Assembly (NCBI GenBank): GCA_034509425.1
Contig: JAVTVJ010000791.1
Span: 1 to 64,000 of the forward strand
Length of the DNA: 64,000 nt
From: Eopsaltria australis
Lineage: Eukaryota; Chordata; Aves; Passeriformes; Petroicidae
Direction: 5' to 3'
Positions within the stretch are counted from its first letter, which is position 1. Each line of letters opens with the position of its first letter. Below are positions 49,833 to 62,300 of the stretch, piece by piece. A program made the translations under genes and the position numbers. The notes under the pieces were generated by a model. It saw nothing but the letters and a program-made list of their open reading frames with translations, did not search any database and was not told the DNA's origin.

Positions 49833-52154
49833 GTTTTTCAAAACCATTCAAATACAACTTTATAAGGATGCTTGGAAACAAAAAAAATTCCTAAATCAAA
49901 GGCCTGGAGAAATGTAAAGATATTCTTTCTTTGCATTTCTTTCTCGGAGATAAAGTTAAATTTCAATCAAAACTGTTAGAAAGAAATTTGATCAGAAAAA
50001 TCCACTGGAAACTTTTAAATAGCCCTTCACGCTTTGGAAAATTGGCCTGTTGCATCTTCAGCCAAGCTCACCTACTCAATGTGTCCCTAGCAGTTGAAAC
50101 TTAGTGTGTCCCTCGCAGTTTACTCTGAGTAAAGATAAAACCTACTGCAGTAATAGAACTTTTTCTGTAAGAAATTAATTAATTTGCAAAAACTCTCTTA
50201 TTACCGTAAAAAAGTCACAGAAACAAGCAGGCAAAAAAATTAACACTTCTATGTTTATCATAAGGACTAAGATTATGAGTTACCTCAGCCCTGAGGTTAC
50301 CCATGAAGCAAGGGAATTAAAGAAATATTACCTCAAGGAGCACTGGACATGTAACTTATAACATAAGCCTATTTTTTAGTGCAATAAGGTATCTGATTGA
50401 ATACAATTACCCAGGAAGCCTTGATTCTGGCCCATTCAAAGCTAATTAGCTTATTAAATGATTTTTAAGTTCTCCCAATATTGCAGGTATACAACACAAA
50501 AAAGTCTGAAGTAAACTCATGAGATGCTGGGGTGGGTAAACTATCTTAGCCATCCCTTGAAATGGAAAGAAACAATAATTTACAATATTGCAATCAACAA
50601 TTGAGCAAAAAGAGGTTCAATGACATCTAAAATAGCAGCTTTAATGGTTCTTTCAACAGCCACTCTTTGTTCATTCAAAAAGAATGTTTTCAAATTTTAA
50701 AAACCGTTTATAGCCATTTTGATGTGTTACATTTTTTACTGTCATTGAAATGCATTTACTGTGATAATTAGAACTGATGGCAAATATAGGGGAACTTTAT
50801 AAGGATATTCAATCACTCTAACACAGCTCTAGGTCCTGATGGATTTAGTAATGACTTTTAAAATGAAATTCAAGACAAATCAAACTATTAAATACTTCAT
50901 CCAGTAAAAAAAAAATAAATAAAAATTTGTCAGTGACAAAAAAAAGCTAAAAAAGTCTTAGAAAGGATAATATGTACATATCTTTCCACCCTAGATCATG
51001 TTAATTTGTTGAATGAAAAATTTATCCAAAGCACATAAGCTATTTTTCAGTTCATCTGTTATGGTAGGATTTAGGGAGTTAACAATAATAAGGTCTCTTA
51101 TCCCTGCAGCATTTTATTCTGACTCCCAGAGGGTCAAAGCTGTAATTCTTTTCCATGGGGAAATTATCCTGCTATTAACCCACCATTATATTTTACATAG
51201 CAGAGTTAATGCAAACACACTATAGTGATGTATAACTAAAGCATAATTCATTAAATGAGTACAAATTTTATGTAAGACAAGCAATGCAAAGTAATCCTTG
51301 AACTTTTCTAACATGCAGAAAACAGAGGTCGGAAAGTTTATTGGGGACCAGTGGTCCAGTGGAAGTGGATAGTGTCTGCCCTTTGCTGACTGTGTGATTC
51401 CATCAAGATCTCAGGCTGGCCGGCTGTGATTGTGCACCTCTGTCCCCTCTGAGAAGTCCCTGTGCAAGTGTAAGGAGTGAGTTGCATGTATAGGTATACC
51501 TGCTATGACAGACTTTCTCATTCATGTAACATCAGCCACTGAAGGCTCGTAGAAATATTTGTGCACATCTATTAAAAAAAATAAAAAACAAAAAGTACTC
51601 TTGATGCAACTTGATGCATAATCAGTCTTTTTATCTATAAAGTAATTGCTTTGAGTGTTAATTAATTTCTAAGATGTTACATGTTAAATAATGCTGAGAG
51701 TGTTTTGCAAATGAATGAATTTCTGATTGCAACAGTTCTGTTGAACAAAAATTTTTTAGTTTACAAATGTTCTTTTCACAGTCGCAGTATTTATTCAGAT
51801 CTGTAGTTGGACAGATATACTAAAATAAGCACAATCACTACTTGTCTAACTTGAAATAATTGTTTCATTTTGATTTGCCAAACTGTTCTGGCTATGTGAA
51901 TGAGCCAGTGTGTTATTTACAACATGTAAATAGAACCAAGAGATCTAAGCTTATAGTTTGTCCTTTTTTGCTGTTCTATGGAGAAAATGTACTTTTAAAT
52001 AGTAACAGGTATTTTGGGATAATATTCAGTTCTGAATACTGTAAAATTTTTATATTAGATCAGAGATTCTTGAGTATGTAGTGTCATATCATATTAATAT
52101 ATAGTACGATTTGAAAACAAATATCTCAAATTATTACTTAGTCCGCCACAAAAG
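49833..52154. other. Intergenic, nothing recognised
   Basis: AT-rich with poly-A and poly-T runs. A slightly GC-richer patch at about 51330-51480 has no identifiable content. No open frame of note. Confidence 0.45.
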
Positions 52155-53133
52155 TGTCTTAGTTTAAGACAATTATGTGGAGTGAAAACTCCAAAAGAAG
52201 TTATGTCCCCCTTGGATTTAACCACTCCTCTTTCACCAATAAGGAGAGACAAGTGCAAGAAGGTATAAATGAAAAGATAACAGTTTGCTAAGAAGTAAAA
52301 CAGCAACAACCAAAATAACAGCAATAGCTCCCAGATACAAAGGTACTGAGTCTTGTGGACTCCCCAGGAACAAAGAAAACAAGATGGTGGAGAAGCCACT
52401 CCCTCCAAGATGGTGAAAGTGCAGCAGCCTGAAGAAAGAGACAAGAAAGAGATGGTCCCCTTCTCTAGACCATTTGGCGGAGACAAAGAACAAAGGGGAA
52501 AAAAATAACCGAACCTCCATGGCTCCAGGACTCCATCACTCCAACAATGGGGGATAGGAACGAAAAACCCCTGGAAAAACTATTTTTGTCCATAAGGCTC
52601 CGATGCTGCCAAAAACATTGGAAGCAACTTCCCAGCAAGTTGCAGGTCTGATCCATCCTCAGCACAGCCTCTCCTCTGGAACAAAAAAGGAGCTTATGAA
52701 GCAGTAGTGGTGGCACATGAGGGTTCTGGCATGTCTGGGAAGCTCCAGGCCCACGATGTCAGCCTCCCTGCTTCCTTTTGGCCTGAATGGACACAGTTAA
52801 TGTCAGCACAGTTCCGAGTCACTGCTGCCTTGCAGCGGAGAAGGAATGCTCCTGCCAAGCACCAAAATGAAGCAGGCCCAGTCTGGCAGCCCAGAGTGGC
52901 AAAAAAGGTCTGCAACAGTTTTGGACTGCAAAATGCAGCTTCTCAGGTTGCAGCTTGGAGACCTGCCACGGGCAATCCCCTCAGTAGCCCAGAGGGAATG
53001 AAAGAGAGCTCGTACATGTCCATTTCCCATTTTTAAAAGGACCCTCACCAGCCCCCTTTTGTGAACCTGGTGTAAAACACACAAGTTCTGTTTCCCAGGT
53101 CGTTTAGTTTTAAAGTGACTAAAAACTGACTGC
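52155..53133 (-). mobile_element. ERV LTR-like block, probably minus strand
   Basis: The plus strand begins TGTCTTAGTTTAAGACAA, an inverted-repeat-like terminus typical of a passerine-type endogenous-retrovirus LTR family read backwards. The interior matches that style, with AC-rich adaptor-like sequence near 52300 and repeated AAGATGGTGGA/AAGATGGTGAA units near 52380-52425. A TTTTAAAA TATA-like element on the minus strand lies near 53030. The right boundary is uncertain (CTGCACA near 53133) and no target-site duplication was verified. Frames on both strands are open by composition only. Confidence 0.45.
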
Positions 53134-53229
53134 ACAGATTGACATAGAGGAAATACAGAATGATAGTTTCGGGGTCACCTGAGGCAAAACCCCAAGCTGA
53201 CTGAGGAGTTTTTTAAAAAGAAACAGAAT

Positions 53230-54052
53230 TACAAATGAAAAGTTTAAGTGTCCCTGAGCTTTAGGATAGCAAGCTTCCACATCCTCAAGGAGATAGTCAA
53301 TAGGATCCCTGTGAGATTGCCTTCAGAGGCATGGCACGTCTTTAAGGAAGTCTTCCACAGAGGGCAAGAGCTAGCAATTCCCAGAGCAAGAAACTGGGCA
53401 AGGAAGGCAAGAGACTGGCATGGCTGCGTAGGAAATTGCTGGTCAAACTAGGGGAAAAGAAGCAAAATGCATGGTGGAAACTAGGATAGATAACCTGGCA
53501 AGAGGGAAGTTTGGTTGTGTAGGGTTGGGGTAAGGAAGGCTGTGGCTAGGCTGGAACTGAACTTGGCAAGGGACAAGAGGATAAGGAGGAAGGGCTTCTA
53601 CAGGTACATTAACCAGAAAAGGAGGACCAAAGAAGGCCTCTGATAAACAAAGTTGTTGAACTGGTAACAACGGAGGAGAAGCCTGAGGTACTTAATAACA
53701 TTTTTGCCTCAGTCTTCAATGGCAAACTCTCTTCTCACACCTTCAAGTGGACAGACAGCAGGATGAGGACTGGGAGAGTGGAGTCCCACCCGCTGTAAGA
53801 GATCAGGTTTGTGACAACCTGAGGAACCTGAACATACATAAGCTTATGGGATCTGACGAGATGCATACCAGAGTTCTGAAGGAATTGGCTGATGTACTTC
53901 CCAAGCCACTCTCCATGATATTTGAAAAGTCATGGGCAAGTCCCAGGCGACTGGAAAAGGGGAAACATGGTACCCATCTTTATAAAGGCAGGAAATGAAG
54001 ACCCTGGAAACCAATGACTTGTCAGCCTCACTTCTGTGCTTGGGAAGATTAT
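53230..54052 (+). mobile_element. CR1 ORF2 segment (linker to early RT), plus strand
   Basis: The plus strand follows the CR1 ORF2 region between endonuclease and reverse transcriptase. AGGAGATAGTCAATAGGATC, CTTTAAGGAAGTCTTCCACA and GGCATGGCTG are followed by GGGCTTCTACAGGTACATTA. At 53747-53998 an open stretch encodes DNLRNLNIHKLMGSDEM, VLKELADVLPKPLSMIFEKS and RRLEKGKHGTHLYKGRK, the CR1 N-terminal reverse-transcriptase segment. It breaks off at GGGAAGATTATTACATTTCT (about 54043-54062), where CR1 should continue into the RT core. Frameshifts are present and the copy is inactive. Confidence 0.9.
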
Positions 54053-54627
54053 TACATTTCTATTACATTTCTCCAGCTTTATTGGCATAAATGGGGCTTT
54101 TATTGTATTGTTACATGGCATAATGTACAATGCAATCCTTCTACCAGAAGCTTAAGGTATACACAAGAGAGGTAGAACAAGTGAAATGCTAAAATATTTT
54201 GAACTAATCAATAAGGTCACTGCAGTGCACATCTTTCTAACTCATTTTGTATTTGTGAAAACAACTTTTAGCTCTAATAAGTGATTTGTATTTTTTGGTC
54301 AGTTTTAGTGAGAAATCACAATAAGTGGAAGGGGGCAGAGTGTCTCTACTGCAATGCATTTCAAAATTTCTTACAATAAGACCACATATTTCTCAGGACA
54401 CATGATGAATATCCATCTATTTTTTGACTCCCTAGGTGTTTACACTTGTCATTATCAGGGTCAAAATACTTGTAGTCCTGCATTTCTGTGCCAAAAGAAG
54501 TTGAAGGCCCATATGAAGATTAAGCAGTGAAGGTTACTAGTTCAGACCATGCAGTGCACACAGTTTAATTTGATTCACAGCAGGCTCAGCAGAAATGTGG
54601 TATTTGTGGTACATGTCTTTCACTGCG
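54053..54627. other. Unidentified insert within CR1 remnant
   Basis: About 575 bases of AT-rich DNA separate two co-oriented CR1 segments and are not CR1. The left junction shows a direct tandem of TATTACATTTC twice (about 54050-54071). No terminal repeats, no poly-A tail and no coding frame were recognised. The segment replaces the central reverse-transcriptase part of the element. Confidence 0.55.
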
Positions 54628-55062
54628 TTAAAAACGGGCTGGTTGGCTGGGCCCGGGGAATGGTGGGGAATGGTGCTGCATCCAACTGGGGACCAGTCAC
54701 TAGTGGTGTTCCCCAGGGATCAGTGTTGGGCACGGTCCTGTTTAATATCTTTTCTGATGATCTGGATGAGGGGATTGAGTCTGCCACAGCAAATTAGCAG
54801 ATGACACCAAGTTGGATGTGAGTGTGCCAAGGGAGGTTTAGATTGGGCATTAGGGAGTAGTTCTTCACAGAAAGAGAGATTAGGCATTGGAATGGGCTGC
54901 CCAGGAAGGTGGTGGTGTCACCGTCCCTGGAGGTGTTTAAGAAAAGACTGGATGTGACAATTTAGTGCCATGGTTTTGTTGACAAGGTAGTGTTAGGTCA
55001 TAGATTGGACTTGATGATCTCAATGTTCTTCTCCAATCTAGGTAATTCTGTGATTCTGTGAT
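54628..55062 (+). mobile_element. CR1 late RT plus 3' end, internally deleted
   Basis: It resumes in CR1 reverse transcriptase with [19 protein letters not shown] coding (here [20 protein letters not shown], about 54683-54745) and continues to the sequence that encodes the ADDTK motif, GCAGATGACACCAAG near 54799. It then jumps directly at about 54831 to the 3' UTR (GGGAGGTTTAGATTGGGCAT). It ends in two ATTCTGTG octamers (about 55045-55060). Several hundred bases between the RT motif and the 3' UTR are missing. It shares orientation with the 53230-54052 segment and may be the same insertion. Confidence 0.9.
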
Positions 55063-58000
55063 ACCACAGGAAAGAAAACTCTTCTTCCATATGGACCATT
55101 TAAGTTGTAAAAGATATGAAACAACAGTCAAAATCCTGAGTTATTAAGGATTTCTTCAAAAAGAAAAGCACAAAAGAATCACAATCACTGGGATACCTAC
55201 TGACTTCTGGGACAAATCTAATTGTTTGTTGTTAACTCCAAGGAACTGTTATAAGTATGGATTTTTTTTTGCTTCTGTCATAATTTGACAGTTACACTAA
55301 ACCATAAGCAGAGCAAGCTTGTTCAATGCTGTCAACAAAAGGTGCTGAATTTTACTTCACTTGAGACTGTAGAAATGCAGAGGTCAGTAAGCACTTTCCT
55401 AGTGCAGCTGCCTCAGGTGGAGAGATGTATGTGGCCCTGTCTTTTCCAGGTACATTACCTCTTCACGGAGAGCTTCATTTCTTCTGAGGTCGAAGCCCAG
55501 CTAGACAAAATAATATATTCACTGTGGAAAATGAAGTATCACCCACCAGGTGCACATCTGTAATACGTGTATACTTCTGTAATCAGAAATTGGGCCAGAA
55601 GCATTGATACATGGTGTTTACCTTGGAATATACATTTAATGTTTTCTTGTTGAATCACAGAGCACTGGAAACATTGGTATACAGCTTTTAGTAGAAATTA
55701 AACATTGATGTATTGTTGCTACACTGTCTACTTGAATTCTTAAATCATGATCATTAATTACTCAACTTGCTTTCTTTATGCATGGCAGGGTGAGTTATAC
55801 CTGCAGTGGGTAGTACCTATTGTTCAAGCTTACAAATTATCCATGTTCCATAGCATGCAAGAACAATCTTAGTTTTTGGCAAGACAAAATGGCACACAGC
55901 AACTATTGACAATGAATTACAGTTTCTTAGAATTTGCTGCTTGAGTGAGTTGCAGGCAGCTTTTGCATAGCAACTTTCAGGCACATATTACAGGATGGGG
56001 CAGGGTAGGTAGGGAGGGACTTGACACCAAGCTGTGTAGGGCAGTAGATAAAGAACTTAGGTTAACAAAGCATCTTGCTTTTGGATGAGCTCTTTCTACC
56101 CAGGCTGCTTCCTTCAACTCTCTCAAATGAACCCTACTGGAATTTGCAACTTAGCTTATGTGTCTTATAAAGCTGAATTTCGTAGCTGTTTTCTCAGTTT
56201 ATTTAATGTGTAGGTAGCCTCAGGCTCTGTTAGAATGAAGTTATTTCAGATTGCTTTCCAAATGCAGCACCAGTACCTTTCCTCTCCCCTGGTTTTCTGA
56301 TAAAACAGCTGGAAAGCTAAAACATTCATTCAGGAATCAAGAAAGCAAGATTACCACTTCAATCAGATGGGAGAAAAATGCGCATGTCCCACCAGTGTCT
56401 CCACTTGCCTGCTGTCAATAGGACACTCTTCGCCTCCACGGCTGAAGCTCTTCTGTTAACCAAGCCAAAACCCAGGAGTACAGCAAGGAAGAGTAAGAAA
56501 AAACCTGATTCCACAGCCAGGTGGAAGCAGGTATTTAGAGCACCCTACCAACACAAACAAAGCACAACTTTCAGACACTCCAGTGGCCATTTTGCTTTAA
56601 ATATTCTTCAGGCACAGATCAAGAGTTAGCGTACAGTATTTTTTTCTTCCATAGGATGTGACCTAGACATTAACTTTATTTCATAGAGACAGACTTTCAA
56701 GAGGCTTCTTCTGAATGACAGAAGCTGATGTGCTTCAGGAAATACAGGTTAGAAAAAGGATAGTCAGCCTTACATTCTTAAGGGCAGCTTTGGACTGTAG
56801 GTTTCCTGGCAATAGTTTCCTGTTTATTGCCTCAACAGCTGGAGAAGAGACAGGCTGAAAATATGCCTGGTTGTCTGGCAGTTACAGGCTACTTTCACTG
56901 AGTTTCCTTTGCACCTAGGCGGTGTTTATGGGAGGTGCTGTACTTTACTATGCACCCTATGGGAAAGCTATACATCTAAATCAGCAGAACACAGGTTAGT
57001 GCACTTAGAGCAACACAGATTGCATTTTAGTGCACAGTATTACAACGTTTATTTGCCTTTCACCCCCAGACTGGCCGGTGGCTTTTCATCCTCTCATTTT
57101 CAAGCTACTGTGATATAGTGGAGAGTTTAGTAAGACAAAGACTGAGGGCACTGTAACACCTAGTTCTCAAATGTTGACATCTTTGGCACTAACCCAGGGT
57201 AAATATGTGATTCTTATTCTTTAACAACATTTTAAAACATTGATTTAATGTTTTCTAACTGCATTAGATTGACTATCTAAAAAAGTACATAGCCTTTATC
57301 CAGATAGCATAAGTGCAAGCTGATGAACGAATGTTATTTAATTCTAATCTCACAAAGTGTCATTTCCATTTGGGTCTCCATTTCAATTCTGGAATAACAA
57401 ACAGAAGTGCTGGTTCTGATTGATAGCTTTGGCCACAAAGAACTAAACTGAGATCACGCTTTTGTTTAACATACTCATTACAATCTGTCTCTGTTATGTT
57501 TTCAATATGCTGAAATAAAAAACACATGGTCCCCTCTTGTACTCAGAAGTTGTCTCAGCACTCCTGCCTGGTCTGTTTGACATCTTTCATCAAAGAGCTG
57601 AACTGTAAGCTTCCTAGATCATGTTATATTTACACAGTGCTTTGACAAAACAGGCTGAAATCAGCAGATTTCTATACACATGCATGCACACATGCATGCA
57701 CACACACACACATACCTGTTGCTGCTGTTAAGGCTCTAGCCTAACTACCAGCTTCAATCTACTCTCTTTCTTGAGATCACCAGTAAATACAGTCTATCTT
57801 TACGGGAGAAAAGTTCAGGAGCCATGTGGCAAGAACTGGTAGAAATCTGTGATGGGACTTGCCATGTATTTTACTGCTCTGGTGCATGCTAAGATATAGC
57901 TGGGGTCTAAATTTTCTCCACGGCCTTCTCTGAAAGTCACCTCGAGAGGATTTACAGCCCTTTGGAAGCAGAATGAGATTAATGTAAAGTGTCAGCCTTG

Positions 58001-58815
58001 AACTTAAAAAACTAAGGTTGTACATCATGTTTAACATAAAAGGGGTATTTGCTTTTGTGGATACTTGAAGCTAATATCTAATTGGTAATAGATCACTGTT
58101 ACCTGATATCAATTCTATTCTGGTAATGGGAAAGTAATGGTTTAGGAAAGTGTTGATGCCTGAGTCTTGAATTCTGTAGAAAAGATTTTATTGAATTATT
58201 TACACTTATTTCTCAGGTATAAGGCAACCTGAATTTACCCACATAAACAGCCACAACCAGAATACCAGTCGTATACATTTTTCATATATAAATGTAATCC
58301 ATACAACTCAAACAGGTTGTGGAAAGCAATTAAATGCATGCAGCAAAATTAACCAGATCCTGTGCATTCACTCTGACAATGTGTCTTGGGAGGCAACTAC
58401 GTGTCTCCATAGGAGAGAGTTACCCAATTTGTAACATTTTAAAACAATCAAATAATAGATCTTTTTTTTTTTTTTTACTAAACTGTTTACTGTGGCATTC
58501 AAATTAATTCAGCTATTTATTCAACAAGAAATGAAGACAGAAAGGAACAATTCTAGATGTGCCAGACTATCAGCAAACATTCAGGACCATTGACTTTGGT
58601 CTCGTACATGTTGATTCTGCTAAACTACCCAAACTGGTTTAACCCAGATTCAGAAACCACAACAGAGCAAAATTTCAGCACCTTTAACAGATGGTGCCAA
58701 AAGGTCAACTGAGCAGACAGGAAAAACAAATAAAATGCAAGACACAGAGTTTATAGCTTGAGTTAAAAATCGATACTGATTGAAAGTAAAATGAAAAGTT
58801 ATTAAATTAACCCAA
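55063..58815. other. Intergenic, microsatellite only
   Basis: AT-rich non-coding DNA. A CA/CATG repeat occurs at 57677-57713. The minus-strand frame at 57777-58037 and the plus-strand frame at 56378-56629 lack domains and paired splice sites. Confidence 0.5.
57677..57713. repeat. CATG/CA microsatellite
   Basis: Two ACACATGCATGC units followed by an uninterrupted ACACACACACAC run. The alternating purine/pyrimidine composition can adopt Z-DNA. Likely polymorphic. Confidence 0.88.
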
Positions 58816-59336
58816 TGTCATGATTTAACCCCAGCCACTTCCCCCACCAGGAGGACTGGGGAGAGAACAGGAAGGATGGGAAAGCAAAAGCTGCAGAAGC
58901 AAGCAGTGCAAAACAAAGAATGTATTCACTGCTTCCCATGCACAGGAAGGTGTTCAGCATCTCCAGAAAAGTGGGGCCTCATCACTCAGAGGAACACGGG
59001 GAAGAAGAATGTCATCACTCTGAACATCTCCCTTTCCTTCTTCTTCTTCTTCCCACTTTATATACTGAGCAGGATGCCACAGGGTGTGGAATATCCCTTT
59101 GGTCAGCTGGGGTCACCTGTCCTGGCTGTGTCTCCTTCCAGCCTCACAAGCACTCCCAGTCCTCTCACCAGTGTGGCACTATGAGAAGCAGAAAAGGCCT
59201 GCATTCTGTGTAAGCTGTGCCCAGCAATAACAAAGACATCTCTATATTATCAACCCTCTGTTCAGCACAAATCTAAAACACAGCCCCGTATCAGGCACTG
59301 TAAACAGTTAACCCTACCCCAGCCAAAATCAGCACA
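58816..59336 (-). mobile_element. Avian ERV LTR, minus strand, about 520 bp
   Basis: The plus strand starts TGTCATGATTTAACCCCAGC and ends CAGCCAAAATCAGCACA, the reverse complement of a very common avian endogenous-retrovirus LTR whose sense strand begins TGT and ends CA. Read on the minus strand it has a clear TATA box (TATATAAAGTGGG, about 59051-59063). Upstream on the minus strand are blocks that appear on the plus strand as GGTCAGCTGGGGTCACCTGT and CCTGGCTGTGTCTCCTTCCA, all in the family's order. The flanks ACCCAA and TTCATC do not match, so no intact target-site duplication is seen. No internal region is attached, so it is probably a solo LTR. Confidence 0.75.
59051..59063 (-). promoter_or_regulatory. 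TATA box of the LTR
   Basis: TATATAAAGTGGG on the minus strand, at the position where the U3 promoter of this LTR family lies. A solo LTR could act as an alternative promoter reading leftwards, but no evidence of use is visible. Confidence 0.55.
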
Positions 59337-62300
59337 TTCATCAAACTCATTTTCTGTTAGCCTCTTTTCTTACTAAGTCATATTTTGAACATAGAAAGCT
59401 GTGAGTGGTAACAAGACTCTAAAACACATGCAAGTACCTGGATGAACTAGATCTGCTGAAGCATGTGTGGTTGATCCCCAGTGTTCTGAAACCTGGAGCA
59501 ATCCAGAAGATTAGAAGAGGTTGCAAAAGAAGGTGAAGGTGCAGGCTGCCTTATACCACAATGAATGTGCTTTCAGTTCACATTCAGGGGTATGCCCTTG
59601 TAAGCATGCAATTTTGACAAGAGCTACATCAGAAAGAGATTCTTGCACACCACTGTATTGTAGCCTGGTCTTTTGAGAATTTCAGTGAGTGTCTTCTCAT
59701 AATGCTTTGACTCCACCAGACTTTTTGCCTAATAAGAATCAAACAACAAAATAGCAGCTCTTCCTCTGTACCAACATATTTGTGCTTTTAGTTACAAGCA
59801 GCCTAACAGAAATTCTTCGTCATATTTGCTTCCCTACTGCTGTGCTACATTTTTCCTCAAACAACTTTGTGAATAATAGGGCACCAGTATGGACATTTAA
59901 TTTAATGGAAATTACTTGGAAAAACAAAAATATCACAGTTTTAAAAAATTAATCTTTTCAGTAGTATTCTTAGCTTACATTATTTAGGGAACCTGAATTT
60001 TCACTTTTTGATCATTTATTCTTTATTCCAAATTATAATATCTTTGCATTATGACACCACAGTTGATTGCTGAGGAAAAGTCCATTATGTCACAAGCATA
60101 ATATTTTATGACTCCAGAGTAATGAAAATGGGACCAAAAAAGTTTAACATCAACAATATTGATAGTAAAGATAAAAGCAGAAACTAACAAGGGTAATAAT
60201 AAATGTTGAAAGAAATTCCACTTATGAAATATTTGGGCTAGATATTTAGATATATCAGTTGTAGGTAATGTCTTCAGTTGTGCAACACTGTCTGCCTTAA
60301 CATTTACTTGAGTTAAAAACAACTGAAGGGGGGAACTATAGTGAATGACTCAATTTTCTCTTTTCAGATTTTTATGCATACAATTACCTTGATAGTGGCA
60401 ACTGAAGTCAGGAAATTCTAATCTGTGTCATATAATTAGTGAGATTTTATAACCCTGATGTTTAGAATAGAATAAGCTTTCATCATAAAAAAATTACTTC
60501 ATTCCCTTGCAAGTTAAATGAGAAAAATGAAACCTTGTGTAGAACTCTTAGACTAATATTCTTTGAGACAAATTCTAGATTTCAACTCCTTGACCGAGAC
60601 TACAAAATCTGTAGTGTAACAAAGAGTCTTGTTTATTTTGCTGTCAGAAGGTCCTCCACACTTTGAGATATGATCAGCAGACTGATCAATTATTAACTGT
60701 AGTTTTGTCTTGTCAATCTTTTTCACCTTTTATCTTACCTGATATTTATCTTTTAGTGATACATCTGTATTTAATTTTGACTCAGTAATTGTCTTGGGCC
60801 TCTCTAGGCTCTTGTCTTCTTGCTAAGTGGGACAATTTTCTGGCTGCTAGTGCAAAAGCACTGAAAACACTTTATATTCACATTTACTTTAATTTCCATA
60901 TATTACCATCCCATATTTTATGAGTGCTCTGAGACAAATCTCTAACATTTAAAGAATCCCGGATATTCAAGATCTTCTTTCCAGCTTGTTTAGCAGTATA
61001 ACCTTTCCTGTCCTTTAACTGGAGTCCTGACAAAGACTTAATTTACAAGGGAAGCCTCACCTACAGCTGCCATTCAATCCCACATTTTTCATGGACATCT
61101 TCTAGTTACCAATGTGTTTAAAATAGTTACAGAATGATGATAGCAAAGCATTTGCTTTTGCTAGTTGCTGATTTCTACCCAAGAGCCTTTCTGAGAAACC
61201 TGGTAGCACAGGGTCTCATTTTTCTCTAGCACACTGTAATGGATAATGTTCTAATGCATTTCTTCCCACAGCTTTTCCCTGCTGTATTGTGTTTCGCCTT
61301 TGTTGTATAGGCACAGCTGAGCCTGAGTTACTATTGGTTTAGCTTCAGCTTGCTTTGAGATTATTCTCACGTGGTTTGGTTTAATTATTTTCTGATTTTC
61401 ATTTTATGTATTTGAACCAGAAACTGAACTTATCTAATTTTTCCTAGGCTTTTTAACCTGAAAATCAGATAAAATAGCTTAAAGTTTTAGAAACTGTATA
61501 AGGAAATATACATTTATATAATAAAAAAAACCCTAGCCCTTCAGACAACTAAACAAGAACAGACAAACCAGCAAATAAAATAAAAAAAGAAGCAGTACCT
61601 CTAACAGAATTTTTCTTTCTCATATTCTTTTTAGTCTTTGAAATGCCATTTTGTTGTTGGATTTTTTTTTATTATTATTTTGGTGGGGGGATTGTTAATT
61701 TCATTTTTTAAAATGGATTTTGAAGCTTTCCTGCTCTATATAGAAATCTTCCAGTGTATTGTCATCTGGTTCAATATCACATTACTTTGTTTACTAAATC
61801 TGTAAGTACAGCCCTATGTAACTTTCCTGTTAAGCCATTTTTTATATTTCATCATTGGTATTTCTTGAAGGATATCAGATTATTTCATTGTAAGAAATAG
61901 TCTACTAAGTGATAACATGGTCCACTCTATTTTGCCTGGCTAGGAATCAAGTTTTCTTTTCCAGATTCCTGCAGTGGTTTATCACAGTCAGTAAGACTGT
62001 GTCTTTTATTTTCTTTTTTATTTATACTTTAATTTAAATTTTTTTGAAGGAAAATTATTTACTTGTATAATGTGACTTAGATCCTGGGTGACCTCTAAGA
62101 ACACTTACACATATTATTCAAAATAATTTATCAGGAGGAATAAGATGCATTCCACTTGGTTATCATAAATTTTCACTTACAAACAATTTAATTTTCTGTT
62201 TCCTCAGAGAATAAGGAGGCCAAAGCAAAGAAAGGAAGCCATCTTACCTCCCCAAGGTATATTAAAAGGGACAGGAGACTAATGTTGATCCTTAAAACCC

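Noticed and set aside
58876..59213. Two overlapping plus-strand frames of about 100 codons
   Set aside because: They lie wholly inside the antisense strand of an LTR and have no relation to a gene.
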